Below, in pieces: positions 1 through 12,669 of a stretch of 64,000 nucleotides of DNA. Below the pieces are notes generated by a model. That model was given only the letters and a program-made list of their open reading frames with translations. It was not told the DNA's origin and made no database searches. The translations under genes were made by a program, and so were the position numbers. The DNA lies in assembly GCA_030180135.1 (NCBI GenBank), contig CM058230.1, positions 17,051,082 to 17,115,081 on the forward strand, written 5' to 3'. Position 1 is the first letter of the stretch; every line of letters starts with the position of its first letter. The stretch is from Orychophragmus violaceus. Its lineage: Eukaryota; Streptophyta; Magnoliopsida; Brassicales; Brassicaceae.

Positions 1-53
1 TTTTTTTAATGATGATTACCCACTGAAGTGTTTGGGGGAACTCCCGGACCCAA
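1..53 (+). ncRNA. MIR395: MIR395 copy 1, 3' arm only (cut by window edge)
   Basis: Positions 23-43 match the mature miR395 of the AAC type (starts CTGAAGTGTTTGGGGG, ends AACTC), as in Arabidopsis miR395a/d/e. miR395 silences ATP sulfurylase and the sulfate transporter SULTR2;1 under sulfate starvation (established). The 5' arm lies before the window. The loop side (gatgattaccca) and about 60 bp downstream closely match MIR395 copy 3 at 47092, so these two are duplicates of one another. Confidence 0.9.
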
Positions 54-424
54 TTCAACGGATTTCGGCCTGTCAAGTTGAGTTTTCGATTGGTACCAAT
101 AGATTTCAAACCAACTCACCCACAAACAACCAGGTTAACACATAATCAAGCAAAAATTTACAAATGTCATAGGGTCAGCTGACCCCCTCCTTTCATATTG
201 GCTCCGCCACTGGGTCGATGCATGCATACATCATATATATAACCTTTTTAAAGTCGAATATGAGCTGTTTTATTCTTGTGTAGAATTTAATATGCTGTTG
301 AATCTTTGCTGAACTAAATAATACCAAGTCGAAAATGTAAATCACATCTTCCAAGCGGCATTGAACTAGGAACATTGGAAACTCCCAATGCGACTAATTT
401 CTTAAGACGACGTTCAGAGAGTTC
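54..424. other. flank of MIR395 copy 1 and TE debris, no gene
   Basis: Bases 54-115 still resemble the sequence downstream of MIR395 copy 3. Around 170-212 there is a sequence ending ggctccgccactg, which resembles a worn terminal inverted repeat of a hAT-like element; I see no partner. From about 212 to 424 I recognise nothing. The missing 3' end of CACTA-1 should lie here, but no CACTACAAG motif is present. Confidence 0.4.
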
Positions 425-3400
425 ATTCATTAGTAAAAGATAGTGAATGTGGAGTGGGATTAGCTAGCTTGATTGGAGATTGTTGTTGTTGGCTGCTGGA
501 GTGACATTGTTGTTGGCTGAGGAGACAATGTTGTTGTTATGATGAGAAGACTCTGATCGTCGGCTAGGAGCTGAAGCTGCAATCTCACGACGGACAATGG
601 GTTGATAGGTCACTGGATCCACGCCGTTCAACGTTATCAGAGCCGCCACTCCTGCTTTCAACCCAGCAATGTCATCCTGCATACTCGGAAGAGCCGCCAT
701 TCCTTCTTTCATCAAGCTTATATCCCCCTGCATAGTACTCATAAGCGACTGTGATTCAACATGCCTAAGGAGTGCAGCAGCATTCTCCTTTGGAGATACT
801 TGAAGATATTGGATTGACCTGAGCCCATATACACGCTCCTTCTTGTTTTTTGCGGTTTGCAAAATAAATAACAAACAGTGTACATAAAGTGACTAACCAA
901 ACAATAACCAAACAAAATCAGAAGCCATTAAAAAAAACTCAGACTTAACAGACTCTGACTTAGCAGAGTCAGACTTAGCAGACAGATTATATACTCAGAA
1001 CCAATTAACAAACTCATACTTAGTAGACACATACTCAGACTTAGCAAATTCAGACTTAGCACACATACTATATACTCAGAACCAATTAACAAACTCAGAC
1101 TTAGCAGACACATATATATACACTCGGACTTAGCAGCAATCAAGCATTAATATCAACATTTGTATAAAACATTAAAAAACTCAACACATTAAACACAACT
1201 TACTTCAATATAGGCAGCAGTGATGTCTTGGCTAGATGGAGTAGAACATGATCCTTCTTCACTTAAGGATGATTGATGTGATCGAGAGAGAGCCAACTCC
1301 TTAGCTTTCCTCACAAGAGCCTCAGCTTGTTTGTCAATTACAGTTCCGTCCTTCTTTGTATGAGTCTTGAGCACCACCGCGGTTAGAGGTGGATCTTCTC
1401 CACCAGCCTCCACCCTCTATTCAGAAAACATATTAGTATCAAAATATAAAAAGTTTTTATTTACATTTAGAAAGGAACTTACCATCTCATGCCTGATACG
1501 AATGTGCGGTTTTGCTCCAGAGGTGTGACGGTGAATGCCCAGCACATATGGATCCGAGGTAGCGTTCTCCGAATTAATCTTTCTCCTCTTTTGGTGGTGC
1601 TCCTCCTCCCAAGTCTCCTGCATTATACACCAGTCTCAAACACTGATAAAATCAGGTTTTTTGCCTGCTCGTTTCCTCTTCCTCACAATGTCTGCAACTG
1701 AGAGTCTAGTCACTGTTTCCCATTTCTGGTAAATCAAATCGTGATGCTTTTGATCCCAGTAGTACTTTTGCTACACATGAAAAAGAATACCATTAGTTAA
1801 TATGAGAACAAAGACGAGGACACAACAATAATGTGAAACATAGATAAAACTTACCACAAACGTAGTCCATCATTCTGTCTTCTTCTCGTCGGGCACCATA
1901 CTGTAATTCCATCAAGGTCCCCAAAAATTTGATTGATACGCTGCCACAATATCTTTCCTAATGCAGTCATCAATGCCAAACGTATAACAAAAAGAAAAGC
2001 AGTATCAAACTCAAGAATATCAAACAAAACCAAAACCAATTGCTTACAAATGCATTACTTAGTTATATTTAGCAATCTCAAAAGCAAACATAATATACAA
2101 TATCAAACTCTACTATCAAGCTCATATCAGAAGCAAACGCATTACTTAGTTATTTTAGCAAACTCAGAAGCAAACACGAGATACATTCCAATATCAAACT
2201 CTATTATCAAACTCTATTATCAAACTCATATCAGACTCAAAGACATTACATAGTTATATTAAGCAAACTCAGAAGCAAACACGAGATACATATCAATATC
2301 ATACTGTACTAACATATCAATATCAAATTCATATCAGTCCCAAACCTATGATCAAAGTCAAGACTTAGCTAGGTCTAAGACATCTAATAGAAGCAAAATC
2401 AAAAGCAAACTTAGATCAACCTCAGACTCATCCATTTGCAGAAGCAAACTCGATAGAAAAAATAACAGAACCAATCGCATTTGGCATTAATAGAACTATT
2501 GCATTTCGTATTAACATATCAATATCAAAGACGACTATCAAGCTCATATCAGAAGACTATTAACAGATGCATATGGTATTAACAGATGCGTAAGACCATT
2601 AACATAAGTATAAACCATTTCCAAACATTTCATATAATCTATTAACCAGTCGACTATCAAGCTCATATCAGAAGACTATTAACAGATGCTAAGACAATTA
2701 ACAGAAGCATAAACCATTTCCAAACAGCTCATGTAAACTATTAACCAGTTGACTATGAAGCTCATATCAGAAGACTATTAACATATGCATAAACTATTAA
2801 CAGATGCATAAGAAAATTAACAGAAGCATAAACCATTTCCAAACAGCTCATATAATCCAAACAGCTCATATAAACTATTAACCAGTTGACTATCAAGCTC
2901 ATATCAGAAGACTATTAATAGATGCGTATGGTATTAACAGAAGCATAAGACCATAACAGAAGCATAAACCATTTCCAAACAGCTCATATAATCCAAACAG
3001 CTAATATAAACTATTAACTAGTTGACCATCAATCTCATATCAGAAGACTATGAACAGATGCGTATGGTATTAACAAAAGCATAAGACCATTTACAGAAGC
3101 ATAAGACCATTTCCAAACATATCATATAATCCAAACAGATCATATAAACTATTAACCAGTTGACACTATCAAGCTCATATAATCGCATTTGGCTTTAACA
3201 GAACATGCGTAAACCATTAACAGAAGCATAAACCATTTCCAAACAGCTCTTCTAACCCTAAAATCGAAGACTAGTTACTCTTACCATAAACCACCGTTTT
3301 CTTTGTCAGGATGGATGAGTGGCATGCTTCGTCTCTCTGGTGCATCCATCACGGCGTCAAGGCTCGGTAGTGGATGACGAGCGCATCATGTATTAGTAGA

Positions 3401-3490
3401 CCTCATCATTCCTGGAGGGATCTGACTTTGCACAACTCGTCTGCGGGCTGTGGATCCACCAGAGGAAGAAGGTGTGAGCTGATGATTCAT
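425..3490 (-). pseudogene. Transposase_24 (TNPA-like) gene of CACTA-1, broken
   Basis: Exons on the minus strand are recognisable by match with CACTA-2: a leader near 3490-3300, then about 1975-1860, 1770-1490, 1410-1205 and 860-425. The fourth carries the conserved block VVLKTHTKKDGTVIDKQAEA, typical of the plant Ptta/En/Spm Transposase_24 family. The last contains QTAKNKKERVYGLRSIQYL. The protein is expected to bind subterminal repeats and assist TNP2. Nonsense changes break exon 2 (two Trp codons turned to TGA around 1870-1925), and a frameshift in the Asn-rich stretch near 470-490 ends the reading frame before the conserved PTPHSLS tail. Not functional. Confidence 0.8.
2030..3245 (-). repeat. 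degenerate tandem repeats filling intron 1 of the Transposase_24 pseudogene
   Basis: Imperfect repeats of two kinds. From 2030 to 2400 units resemble tatcaaactcatatcagaag; from 2500 to 3245 units of roughly 110-150 bp contain agactattaacagatgc, cataaaccatttccaaacag and ctcatataa. The homologous intron of CACTA-2 (23315-24344) is also full of tandem repeats, but of unrelated sequence. Confidence 0.75.
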
Positions 3491-3499
3491 CTGTATGCA

Positions 3500-4078
3500 T
3501 ACATATAGATGTTAGTGAAGATCCGAGAGAAAATTAGGGTTCTTGAAAAAAAACAGGGTTTTGAATAGACAAAATCAGACATAGAAGATAAGGGTTTGAG
3601 AAAATAGGGTTTTGAAAATTAAGGTTTTGAAAATCCAAGAGAGAAAATAAGGCTCGTGAATAAAAACAAAATCCGAAAGAGAATGGTTTGTGAAGAAACA
3701 AATTGGAGAGAATAAAATAAGGGTTTGTGAATAGGGTTTCGAAAATCTGAAAAATCAAACATGCAATACAGAAGAAGAGACGAAGACGAAGCGACTTACC
3801 ATAGCGGAATCGAAGATGGTGAAGAGGAGTTAGGGTTTTCAGATGCGAAGGGGAGAAAACAGTTTGACTCGACTCGAGGATGAACAAAATCGAGGAAGAA
3901 GGAAGAGAGAGTGGGAGATCGGAGGAGGAATCGATGGCAATCGAAGAAAGAGAGAGGTCAAGAGATCGGAGAAAGTTTGAAAAGACCTTATACATTTGTG
4001 TATATATATATAATATATATGAAAATTCAAAAACATCTACAATTGAATAAAAAAATTAATTTAATCTTATATATATAA

Positions 4079-4129
<51 letters not shown>

Positions 4130-4219
4130 GATTATAAAAACAATTACAATTGAATAAAAAGTTTAAATTTAATCTTGTATAATCTTTAATATATGATTTT
4201 AAATTTTCTATATATATAA

Positions 4220-4286
<67 letters not shown>

Positions 4287-4350
4287 TACATTTGATTATG
4301 AGTTGAAATTTGAAATATTATTCATTAAATCTTGAAATGCTTCAATATTA
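3500..4350. other. spacer between the two CACTA-1 genes with (TTA)n microsatellites
   Basis: No gene seen. Two perfect (TTA)n arrays lie at 4081-4129 and 4226-4279 in AT-rich surroundings. Unlike the corresponding spacer of CACTA-2 (22395-22640), it holds no clear gccacgaa-type repeat cluster. Confidence 0.8.
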
Positions 4351-7300
4351 CTAGTCTTCACATGAGTCTGAATCCGAATATTCACTATAATGATCATTTA
4401 TATCATCTTCAGACACATATTCGTCATTTGGATTGATCATCGGTGTTGGATCATACTCTGAAGCATCTTGGACTGTATGTGCTTCGACTCGTACAATATC
4501 AGTTGTTAGTATTACATGCTCCGCAATGTCGCTTTGTATTGCAAACTGAGAAACTTCTTGAGTTTCACAAAATCCTCTAGGCATAACCTTCGTTGTAGCC
4601 CACCATTCTTCTCTGGTTGGTCGTACTCGCGGATAAGGAATGTAACATACTTGATCACATTGCTCTGGCAAGATGAATGGATCGTACTTGTCATAATGCA
4701 TCTTTGGGCAAACATCAACTATACCTGATGGATGTCTCCGTATTCCTCGAGTGGTGTTGAACCATTGACATTTGAAAACCATGGCTTTTAGGCAAACCGC
4801 ACTGGTATACTCTATCATGAATATCTCATCAATCAGTCCAAAATACTCTGTGTCAGCAGTTCCCTTAACAGAAACACCATAGTTCAATCGTCTTTCGGCT
4901 TTTCCCATGGTTTTGCGTATGATAATGGTATCCCCTTGAATAATACATAAGCCATGACTTGATTTAATGCTTCAGACCTTGTACAAATTCAAGTACCCAC
5001 AGTGGAAACTCAAATGACCCACTAGCAGTATTAATCTGTAAATATATTTCAAAGTTAGTTTATGACATATACACATATATAATGAAAATGAATATAAATG
5101 CTAGTACTTACATAGTCTCTTCACCAAGTTGCAAATTTTTCATCTTTCACTCTCGTCATTGAGTCTGAAGTAATGTTAGGATGGCTCCGTCTTGTATATT
5201 CTTCAAACATCCTCCGTATAGATAACTTATGTCTTATTAATTATTAAATATAAACCTTAAACCTTAAACCCTAAACCCTAAATCCTAGACCCTAAACCTT
5301 AAAATCTAAACCCAAAATCTTAAACTCTAAACCTTAAATCCTAAACCCTAAATCCTAAATCTTAAGCTCTAAACCCTAAATCATAAACCCTAAACCCTAA
5401 ACCCCAAACCCTAAACCCTAAACTCTAAATCAATAAAATATATTTAATTAAATCTAAATAAATTACTATATAACATACCTTTCATATGGTTCAAACCATT
5501 CATAGTTGAGAAGCAAAAATGTCTTAAGTATATTGTAATCTTCATCATTTAACCATGTCAGTGACATGCTTCCGCTAACTCGTCCTACTTGCTGGAACAT
5601 GATCGGAACATCATCGTACTTGTAGGTGAAATGAATTTCGCCGACATCTTCTGCGGGGTCTAAAACTTTTGGTGGTGTAATATAATTAGCGGTCACATAT
5701 GAAATTTCTTCATTCACGCATTGAGCTACAATTGATCCTCCGATTCGGGCTTTGTTTTTAACTTTTTTTTTCAGATGATACATGTATCGTTCAAAAGGAT
5801 ACATCCACCTATATTGCACCGGACCGCCCAAAGCAGCTTCATCTGGAAGACGCACGGGTAAATGTTCCATCACATCAAAGAACGATGGTGAGAATATCTT
5901 TCCGAGATTGCAAAGCCGCATAGCTATATTTTCTTTTAGCGTGGCAACATCTTCTTTCATTAGTATTTTGGTAGATATGTCTCGGAAGAATAGTGCAATA
6001 TCTACAATAAATCATCAAGTAAAATCATTAAACGCAAAACTAATAGTAAAATGAGACATTAATTTTAAATATACGATACCTGAAATTGCCGAATGCACAT
6101 TTTTCGGGAGTAGTTCCGTAAATGCAATTAGAAGAAGCCTTTGCATGATGACATGACAGTCATGACTTTTTAGACGTGAAATCTTTCCACTCTCCACATT
6201 AACACAATGTGAAAACTTTGAAACATAGCCGTCTGGAAATTTAATCTCATTCTTCAACAACACAAGAAATTTTTCTTTACTTCCCTTCGACAGTTTGAAG
6301 ATTGGAACAGACACTCTCCCATCTCGAGCAACCTCTAAGTCAGGCCTTCTGAAAATCGAAGGGAGATCCAACCTTGATTTTATATTATCTTTCGTCTTAC
6401 CGGTAACATTTAGGACTGTGTTGATGAGATTGTCAAAGAAATTCTTCTCAATATCCATAAAATCAAGGTTGTGTCGAAGAAGTAGGTCCTCCCAGTACCG
6501 CAAATCCCAAAAGACTCTTCTTCACCCAGTTGTGGTCAACACCATACGCTTCAATTGTCCGAGCTGGATTGTCATGTCCTTTGCCTCCACTATTCACCAT
6601 ATTGCAAAGTCCGTGTATGTTGTTTATCCTCTGGCGTAAAATTTCATCTCCGGTCAACCATAGCGGAGGTTCATCATGAACAGATTTGTTCGTCAAGAAA
6701 GACTTAACATTCCGTCTGTAAGGATGATTATCGGGCAAAAACATTATGTGACAATCGAACCAGCTGCAACCAAAAAGATTTCGTCTCATCCATACAGTAT
6801 GGACATGCCAACCTTCTGTGTGTCGTTAATCCAGACAGCATACCATACTCTGAAAAATCGCTAATTGTCCACATCAGGGCCGCTCGCATCGTGAACATCT
6901 CTTTTCGTGATACATTGTACATCTCTACCCCGTCACTCCATAAATTTTGCAATTCTTCGATCAGCGGTTGCAGATAAATATCCAAGCTTTTCTTCGGAGC
7001 CCTGACACTAATATGGAAAGGAAAAAATATTCTTGTTTCATGCACATCCCGGGTGGTAAGTTGTATGGTGTCACGATGAGGGGCCAAACAGAATATGATT
7101 GGCCGTTCATACCAATTGGATTAAAACCATCGATGGATAAGCCGAGATAAATATTATAACTCTCAGAAGAAAAAGCAGGATATACCTATTTAAAATGCTT
7201 CCACGCCCTCCCGTCTGACGGATGATGCATTTCTTCTCCAGGTGATACATGTTCAGCATGCCATCTCATTTGTGAAGCCGTCGTAGTAGATTGATACAAG

Positions 7301-7769
7301 CGCTTCAATCGATCCGCAATCGGCAGATAAAATATCCTCTGCTTTGGTATCTTCTTCCCCGATCGACCCACATTTGGTTTGTACCGATTTTTTTTTATAA
7401 ATTCGACAATGTAACAGATCTTTATCTTCTCCCTTCCAGAATAGCATACAATTATACTCGTAGACATCAATGTTATGATGAGGCAACCCAAGAGAACGAG
7501 TCAACTTTTTCGTCTCTTAGTATGATTTAGGAGCATTATTAGGTGATGGAAGGAAATAATTAAATGTATGTGCGATATCGTCAAGGCATTCCTCCGGAAT
7601 AATGAAATTGGCCTTCCAGTTGATCACTTTCGACGTTAGGTACAATTGAAATATTCCACTGGCACATCCATCGTATAAAGGTTGGTTTTCAGCTTCTAAC
7701 GTCTTAAGAACTGGATCCCGGTACTCCTCGCATATTGGTTCTTGGAAGTTTTCAGCATTGTCAGGTAGC
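4351..7769 (-). pseudogene. TNP2-type CACTA transposase of CACTA-1, C-terminal part
   Basis: Fragments in different frames rebuild most of a TNP2 transposase (Transposase_21 family) on the minus strand. About 7504-7186 carries the LGLPHHNIDVYEYNCMLFWK block. 7087-6463 has RAALMWTISDFSEYGML and a HPYRRNVKSFL block. 6503-6015 has LLRHNLDFMDIEKNFFDNLI and KSHDCHVIMQRL. 5960-5479 is the DUF4218 region (GGPVQYRWMYPFERYMYHLK). 4908-4351 is the DUF4216 region (YFGLIDEIFMIEY, PFILPEQCDQVCYIPYPR), ending in an acidic tail. Frameshifts separate the fragments. The N-terminal part lies at 16716-17145, across the Athila insertion. The gene is dead. Confidence 0.88.
5251..5428 (-). repeat. interstitial telomere-like (CCCTAAA)n tract
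   Basis: Degenerate repeats of the plant telomere unit (ccctaaa with ccttaaa, tcctaaa and cctagac variants) run for about 180 bp. They lie in the TNP2 intron just downstream of the DUF4218 exon (donor GTATGT at 5478 on the minus strand). The equivalent intron in CACTA-2 (21239-21296) is short and lacks them, so the tract was gained in CACTA-1. Confidence 0.85.
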
Positions 7770-8955
7770 TGATAGGTCTAGTTTTAATCCCAATACTAAC
7801 TGCAAGTGCACAGTATGTGAGTGTAGTACTTAGGATATCGAATCCACAAGGACTCTGGGCAAAGATAGATTTAGAACAGTCAAGTAAAAACTAGGAGAAA
7901 GCAAATGTAGTGAGAAACTAAAAACAAAGCAGGAAAGTAAATCAGTAGCAAGGTTTGTTGTAAGCAATTAACTAAAAGCGCTAAGTCTAGGGAGTTCTCA
8001 GGAAATCAGACAAGCAGATAAATCATTCAGTCAGGATCAAATTAAGTACCGTTCTAGAACTCAAACACATATATATAATTAACCAACTTTCGTTGTGAGA
8101 ATTCTCTAAGCCTAATTGCAGAAATCCAAATGTCTTTGTAATTCCTAACAGATTAAACCAGCTTTAAGATTAAGTTCGATATGTTCACAATTCAATTAAA
8201 CCAAATTTCTTTGCGAGTAATTCAATTGCTCAACCTAAATAGTTCAGATTCTAAACCACACTTTCGTGTCAATTTAACAACCTAAGATCTAGATTCTAAG
8301 TGATCAGGTTAGAAACTAGTGTTAAGCACAATTTAGATCGAAGAACAATTATGATATGAATCCTTAACTGAATTAATTAAATCTAGCAAGTCATAAAATC
8401 CTTAATGAGAATCCTTAAACCTAACTATGAATCTACTCAGACATAGAATATGAAAACATAATCAATGAAATAATAGATTGCATAAAAGAGAATATAAAAG
8501 TAAAGGGGTTCGAAATCTTCTCCAAAAAGCAGAAAGCAGTACAAGATTAGATCAGCCCCAAGCTCAAAAAACTCTATGATCTAAGTATGAAAGTGTATCT
8601 AAAAACTGATATAAAAACCTAATTATATAAGCTAATCACGTCTTGGGGCTTCTTTGTAATTATCAGGAACTTCTGGGCAAGACTGCAATATCTTCATTCT
8701 TCATTAACCGCCGAGTTTGGCCCATCTCGCTTGTGTGTCGATCGATGCACATAGTGCGTCTATCGATGCACTACTCTGTTTCGGACCGTGAGCTCTATCT
8801 CTCGGGTCAAAGCACCAAAATGCTCCAATAACTCCAATTCCGCTCCAAACGTGCTAGTACCTAATAACACCTGTAAAAGACTCTAAAGAAACACTAAAAG
8901 ACTCTAAAACACACTTATATCATGGTCTAAAACCGGTAAAAACCATGATATATCA
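7770..8955 (-). repeat. 3' LTR of Athila derivative 1
   Basis: About 1186 bp, TG...CA ends with the terminal inverted repeat TGATA/TATCA. It closely matches 15521-16715. It carries the paired cgatcgatgca motif near 8735-8771, one copy slightly mutated (tctatcgatgca). Confidence 0.95.
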
Positions 8956-8969
8956 ACTCCCCCACACTT
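8956..8969 (-). other. polypurine tract of Athila derivative 1
   Basis: On the minus strand the 14 bases AAGTGTGGGGGAGT sit directly against the 3' LTR start (TGATA). This is where plus-strand DNA synthesis would be primed during reverse transcription. Confidence 0.8.
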
Positions 8970-10339
8970 AGCCTTTGCTTGCCCTCAAGCAAAACAGAGA
9001 ACTAAAACATGGTGAAGAGGTTTGAAAACTTTCAGAAACTCTTTTAATCTTAGAAGCAACAACACTCAGATTCCCCTTAGTAAGCCACTGAAAGAATCAC
9101 CTGCAAGACATCAAGACCAACATGTACTTCCCCCACACTTAACAACTGTCCTAAGTAAACTCCACAATCAATCCAAGCAATTCAAATTCACCATACTGAC
9201 TTCTATAAGCTATTAAGTGCGGTCTCACCTAAGGATTATCGATCAAAGGGCACATGGATTCTTACTTTGTCAGCTCTAGACCACCATACTATCTTTTCCT
9301 GGTTCCTTTTCTTCTCTTTTCCCTTCCTTAGCATTCTGATTTTTCCCCATTGGGTATCATTTTATTTATTTATTATCAGTGCTCTTCCCGTTAAGGGGTG
9401 TACTTTGGACACATTCCATGAATGCACATGAGGTAATAGTGTTTGCTACTACTCCCGTGACCACTTTAGAGCTACTAGCTCATCCCCAGTTTATTACCCT
9501 TTTTAATTTATGGAAGGGGAGAAGGGAACCATACTCGGACAGGTTTACAAGCTGTGTCAGAACTAACAAAGGAGTCCGACTCAAGGAATACCAAGCCCTT
9601 AGGTAAGAAATTTTAAGTCAAATTAAGGGTGAAGCCAGTAAAGGATCCTCTGAATACCTGAATTGATATGGGTGTCCTCAGTAGGTTGATCCGTGTTGGA
9701 TTTTCTAATAGTCATAGATAGTTCTTGCAACTTCATCCCAATAGTTACTTAAGTTTCTGCAAGTTGTTGTTAACTTCTCAAAAAATTCACTGTTTCCTAC
9801 TTAAACTTGTTTTGACTCGATAAAACAAAATTTTTGAAAAACGGACTGACTCTAAGAAAACAGAAAGATAGTAGTCAGTACCAACTCCCCCACACTTGAA
9901 ACACACTGTCCCCAGTAGTGTCAAGCTAAGGTTCGGTAAAAAGAAAGTAAAAATGTTAATGGATGTGTTAAGTTCTGTCTGATATTTACCTGTCTCGCAC
10001 ATGCATCGATCGATGCGCATAAATGTGTCGATCGTTTCTCAGGTCCGCAACGATCGCTGCAATGCGATTTTCGTATTGTGACGATCGACCCACAGGACCG
10101 TGTCGATCGTTACATTGCGATATCCGAGAACAGTCAGCAAGTTAGCAGGTTAGTCCGTGCGAAACTATCAAATTTCAAACCTGCAAGCTGAAAATCACTG
10201 CAAACAAGTAGAATCAAAGCAACAGATAGTCTCATAATAAAAACATCATCCAAACATAAGAATCCTAAGAAAATCAAAAGAAAAATGCAAAAGAAAAGAT
10301 GAAAAAATACAGAACCGATGTCTAGAGAAGTCACTACTC
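8970..10339 (-). other. 3' non-coding internal region of Athila derivative 1
   Basis: About 1.4 kb between ATHILA ORF-1 and the 3' LTR. No coding region seen. It contains several CGATCG-centred motifs at 10000-10115. The part from about 9560 onward is also present in derivative 2 (from 35424). Confidence 0.75.
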
Positions 10340-11839
10340 TCACTCGTCATCTATGCCATCATAACGATCAGTACCACTCGAAGAACCAGGAGTCGGAGAT
10401 CGCTGTCTACGTCGACGAGAAGGTCCTGGGTGATGAATCTGCGGCTGTCTCCTGCAAGTGCAGGTACGCATGTAGTTCCAGATGCTCCGCAGAATACCAT
10501 CCTCACGCTCTCTCCACTCTCCCACAGACATCTCACCAAGAGGTACCGAAGGCTCGGGATAAAGACCAATATCATCAGCAGGAGCAGCAGGTGCAGGTGC
10601 AGACGAGGAAAAAGGGCGTGTAGAAGGCTCTCCCAATGGATGAGCCATCGTAGGAACACTGCGCTGATCTCGCGTAGGAGGCTGAAATCTCAAGGCCTCC
10701 AGCGTATCAATCTGTGTCAGACCAGCAGCAGGAAGATCTATACCGCGCTTCATAGCGGAGTTATAATAGACCCATATACGTCCCTCCTTCAGCCATGTAG
10801 CACTCTGTAGGTGGGTAACATCAAGGAATTCCATGCTGTCATCACACTCCGTACCCTCTAAGGGAATCCTGTAATGCCTGAAAATGGGAGTAAGCAGACT
10901 CCCTACTGTCTCAGTGCCCTTCCCATCGAATGGCTTCTTCTGCAGTGAGCACAAGTGATGAGTAAAGACAGCTCCTAAGTTGAGTCCTCTGGTGGGATCT
11001 CTCAAATCAGTCTCAGTAAACTGCTCCCTCAACCCAATGAAAAGCATCTCCAGCTCATTCTTACGCATCTTGTTGGCTTCAGCTTTGCACAACAGAGTAC
11101 ATCCCAAGATGCGCAAGACATATCTGAGCACAGGATGCCTAACCTGTATCAGCTTTGTCGTCCTCGAGCAATACCGACCGTTGCCCACACAGTCCCAGAA
11201 ATACTGAGCTTCTGGTACATCCCACTCAAGAGACATACCAATACGCGCAGGCTCAGTGCTGAATCCATAAATCCGACAGATATCAAGAAGGGAAATCTGA
11301 TACCTGGCTCCTAAGCACATGAAGGTAAAGAAACCTCCCGAAGCTTTCCTGCTCTCTGGGTCAGGGTAAATCACTCTGCAGGTGGCCAGCAGCTGTCTCA
11401 CCAGATCAGGATACAACTCGTAATGCTGCATAGGCATTGTCCCCAGACCAATGCCCTTAACTAATGTCAGCACCTGCTCATCGATGCCTAGACCCTTACA
11501 AGTCCAGTAGTCAGCAAACTTGGTCGGCTTAATCGTCATGCCACACCAACCATTGTAGAGCAATGTATCAAACTCATCCCAATAGTCAAGTAGTGGCCTC
11601 TCTGTGAAGGTGTCGGTCTTAAGCAGCTGATCAATCTCCATACCCCAGACCTTGTTTGTCGGAATCAGCTCCTTATCTGCCTTAGGCCAAGGCAACTGTA
11701 TAGCTTCCTGATCTCTCTGATAAGGCTCAGGATATGGCGAGTCTCGAGGAAACCACTCAACTGGTGGAGGATGATGAGCTGTAGCTGCAGCTGCTGTGGT
11801 AGCTCTACACTTGCGAGGTTGTCGAGGAGGCATCTGCAA
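10340..11839 (-). CDS. ATHILA ORF-1 family protein (env-position ORF)
   Basis: An open frame of 499 residues after protease and before the 3' LTR. It is recognised as the ATHILA ORF-1 family by blocks such as KGIGLGTMPMQHYELYPDLV, GGFFTFMCLGARYQISLLDI, CRIYGFS and HPVLRYVLRILGCTLLCKAE, followed by a proline/serine-rich region and a basic tail with RRRRQR. Function is unknown for the family. In full Athila elements this gene follows integrase, in the position of an envelope gene. I see no clear signal peptide or transmembrane segment, so an envelope role is not supported. It is intact in this copy, unlike the copy at 36119-37365, which has lost its start. Confidence 0.85.
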   Translation of the reverse strand: MQMPPRQPRKCRATTAAAATAHHPPPVEWFPRDSPYPEPYQRDQEAIQLPWPKADKELIPTNKVWGMEIDQLLKTDTFTERPLLDYWDEFDTLLYNGWCGMTIKPTKFADYWTCKGLGIDEQVLTLVKGIGLGTMPMQHYELYPDLVRQLLATCRVIYPDPESRKASGGFFTFMCLGARYQISLLDICRIYGFSTEPARIGMSLEWDVPEAQYFWDCVGNGRYCSRTTKLIQVRHPVLRYVLRILGCTLLCKAEANKMRKNELEMLFIGLREQFTETDLRDPTRGLNLGAVFTHHLCSLQKKPFDGKGTETVGSLLTPIFRHYRIPLEGTECDDSMEFLDVTHLQSATWLKEGRIWVYYNSAMKRGIDLPAAGLTQIDTLEALRFQPPTRDQRSVPTMAHPLGEPSTRPFSSSAPAPAAPADDIGLYPEPSVPLGEMSVGEWREREDGILRSIWNYMRTCTCRRQPQIHHPGPSRRRRQRSPTPGSSSGTDRYDGIDDE

Positions 11840-12669
11840 GAAAATAAATCATATAAGTCACGGCAGAAACTCCCTGTGGAATCGCAATGCAACGACCGTT
11901 GCACAAGTGCGACGATCGTTGCAGGGCGATTTCACAGCCGACAAACAATCTCAAAAACGTTTCTAAATCCGTTCCATAATCTCACAAACAGCCTAATACC
12001 ATCACCAATCAACCCTAATCAAGTCTAATACAGTACGGAATAATCAATTTCAAGCCAAAATCTCCTAATTCCAAAACCCTAGAACAGAATCCGAAAATGA
12101 TGAAAATGAGAGCTCTTACTTTGGAATCACTTCAAATGGGTTATAGAAACAAATAGAGAGTGTAAAAATACGAGGAACAAGCTTTGAATCAGAGAAAATG
12201 ATGAGGAAATGAGTGATTTAGGGTATAGGAGTCGCGGTTGTACGGACAGCGAAATGGGGAAGAAGAGAAGAGAGAAAGGGGTTAAGGCACTTACCTGGAT
12301 CGTGGATGCAACGATCGATGCATGAATGCGACGATCGCCGCTGGTGAACCGAAATGATTCCGGTTTAGCACGCGTACCTTAAATTTTACAATTGAACCAC
12401 TTGCAACGACCGTTGCACAGGACCGCAACGATCGTCACAAGGCGATCCCATCTCTTCGTCATTTCTCCCTGCAACGACCGTCACAAGTGTGTCGATCGTC
12501 ACACATCTCCATACAGTGTTCTGTATTAAAAACTTAGCAAAAACAAACTAAAAACGTGAAATCCTAAGAAAAACACCAAAAATAAGAAAGAAAAACACTA
12601 AAACCTAACAGTGGGTTGCCTCCCACTCAGCGCTTGTTTAAGGTCATTAGCTTGACTGGACGAACAAGA
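11840..12669 (-). other. spacer left by the pol deletion in Athila derivative 1
   Basis: No reverse transcriptase, RNase H or integrase is encoded here. The stretch around 12610-12640 (on the minus strand a cagcgctgag...ggcaacccac motif) resembles the sequence that normally follows the integrase end in Athila elements. This fits a deletion from just after protease to the end of pol. CGATCG palindrome pairs occur at 11888-11923, 12307-12341 and 12402-12500. Confidence 0.7.

Noticed and set aside
10318..10623. Open frames on the plus strand opposite ATHILA ORF-1 (also 10430-10810, 10980-11207)
   Set aside because: Shadows of the real minus-strand gene; no family similarity and no start context.
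10340..11839. Functional retroviral envelope protein
   Set aside because: Position matches env, but no signal peptide, membrane segment or cleavage site is visible; the family's function is unknown.
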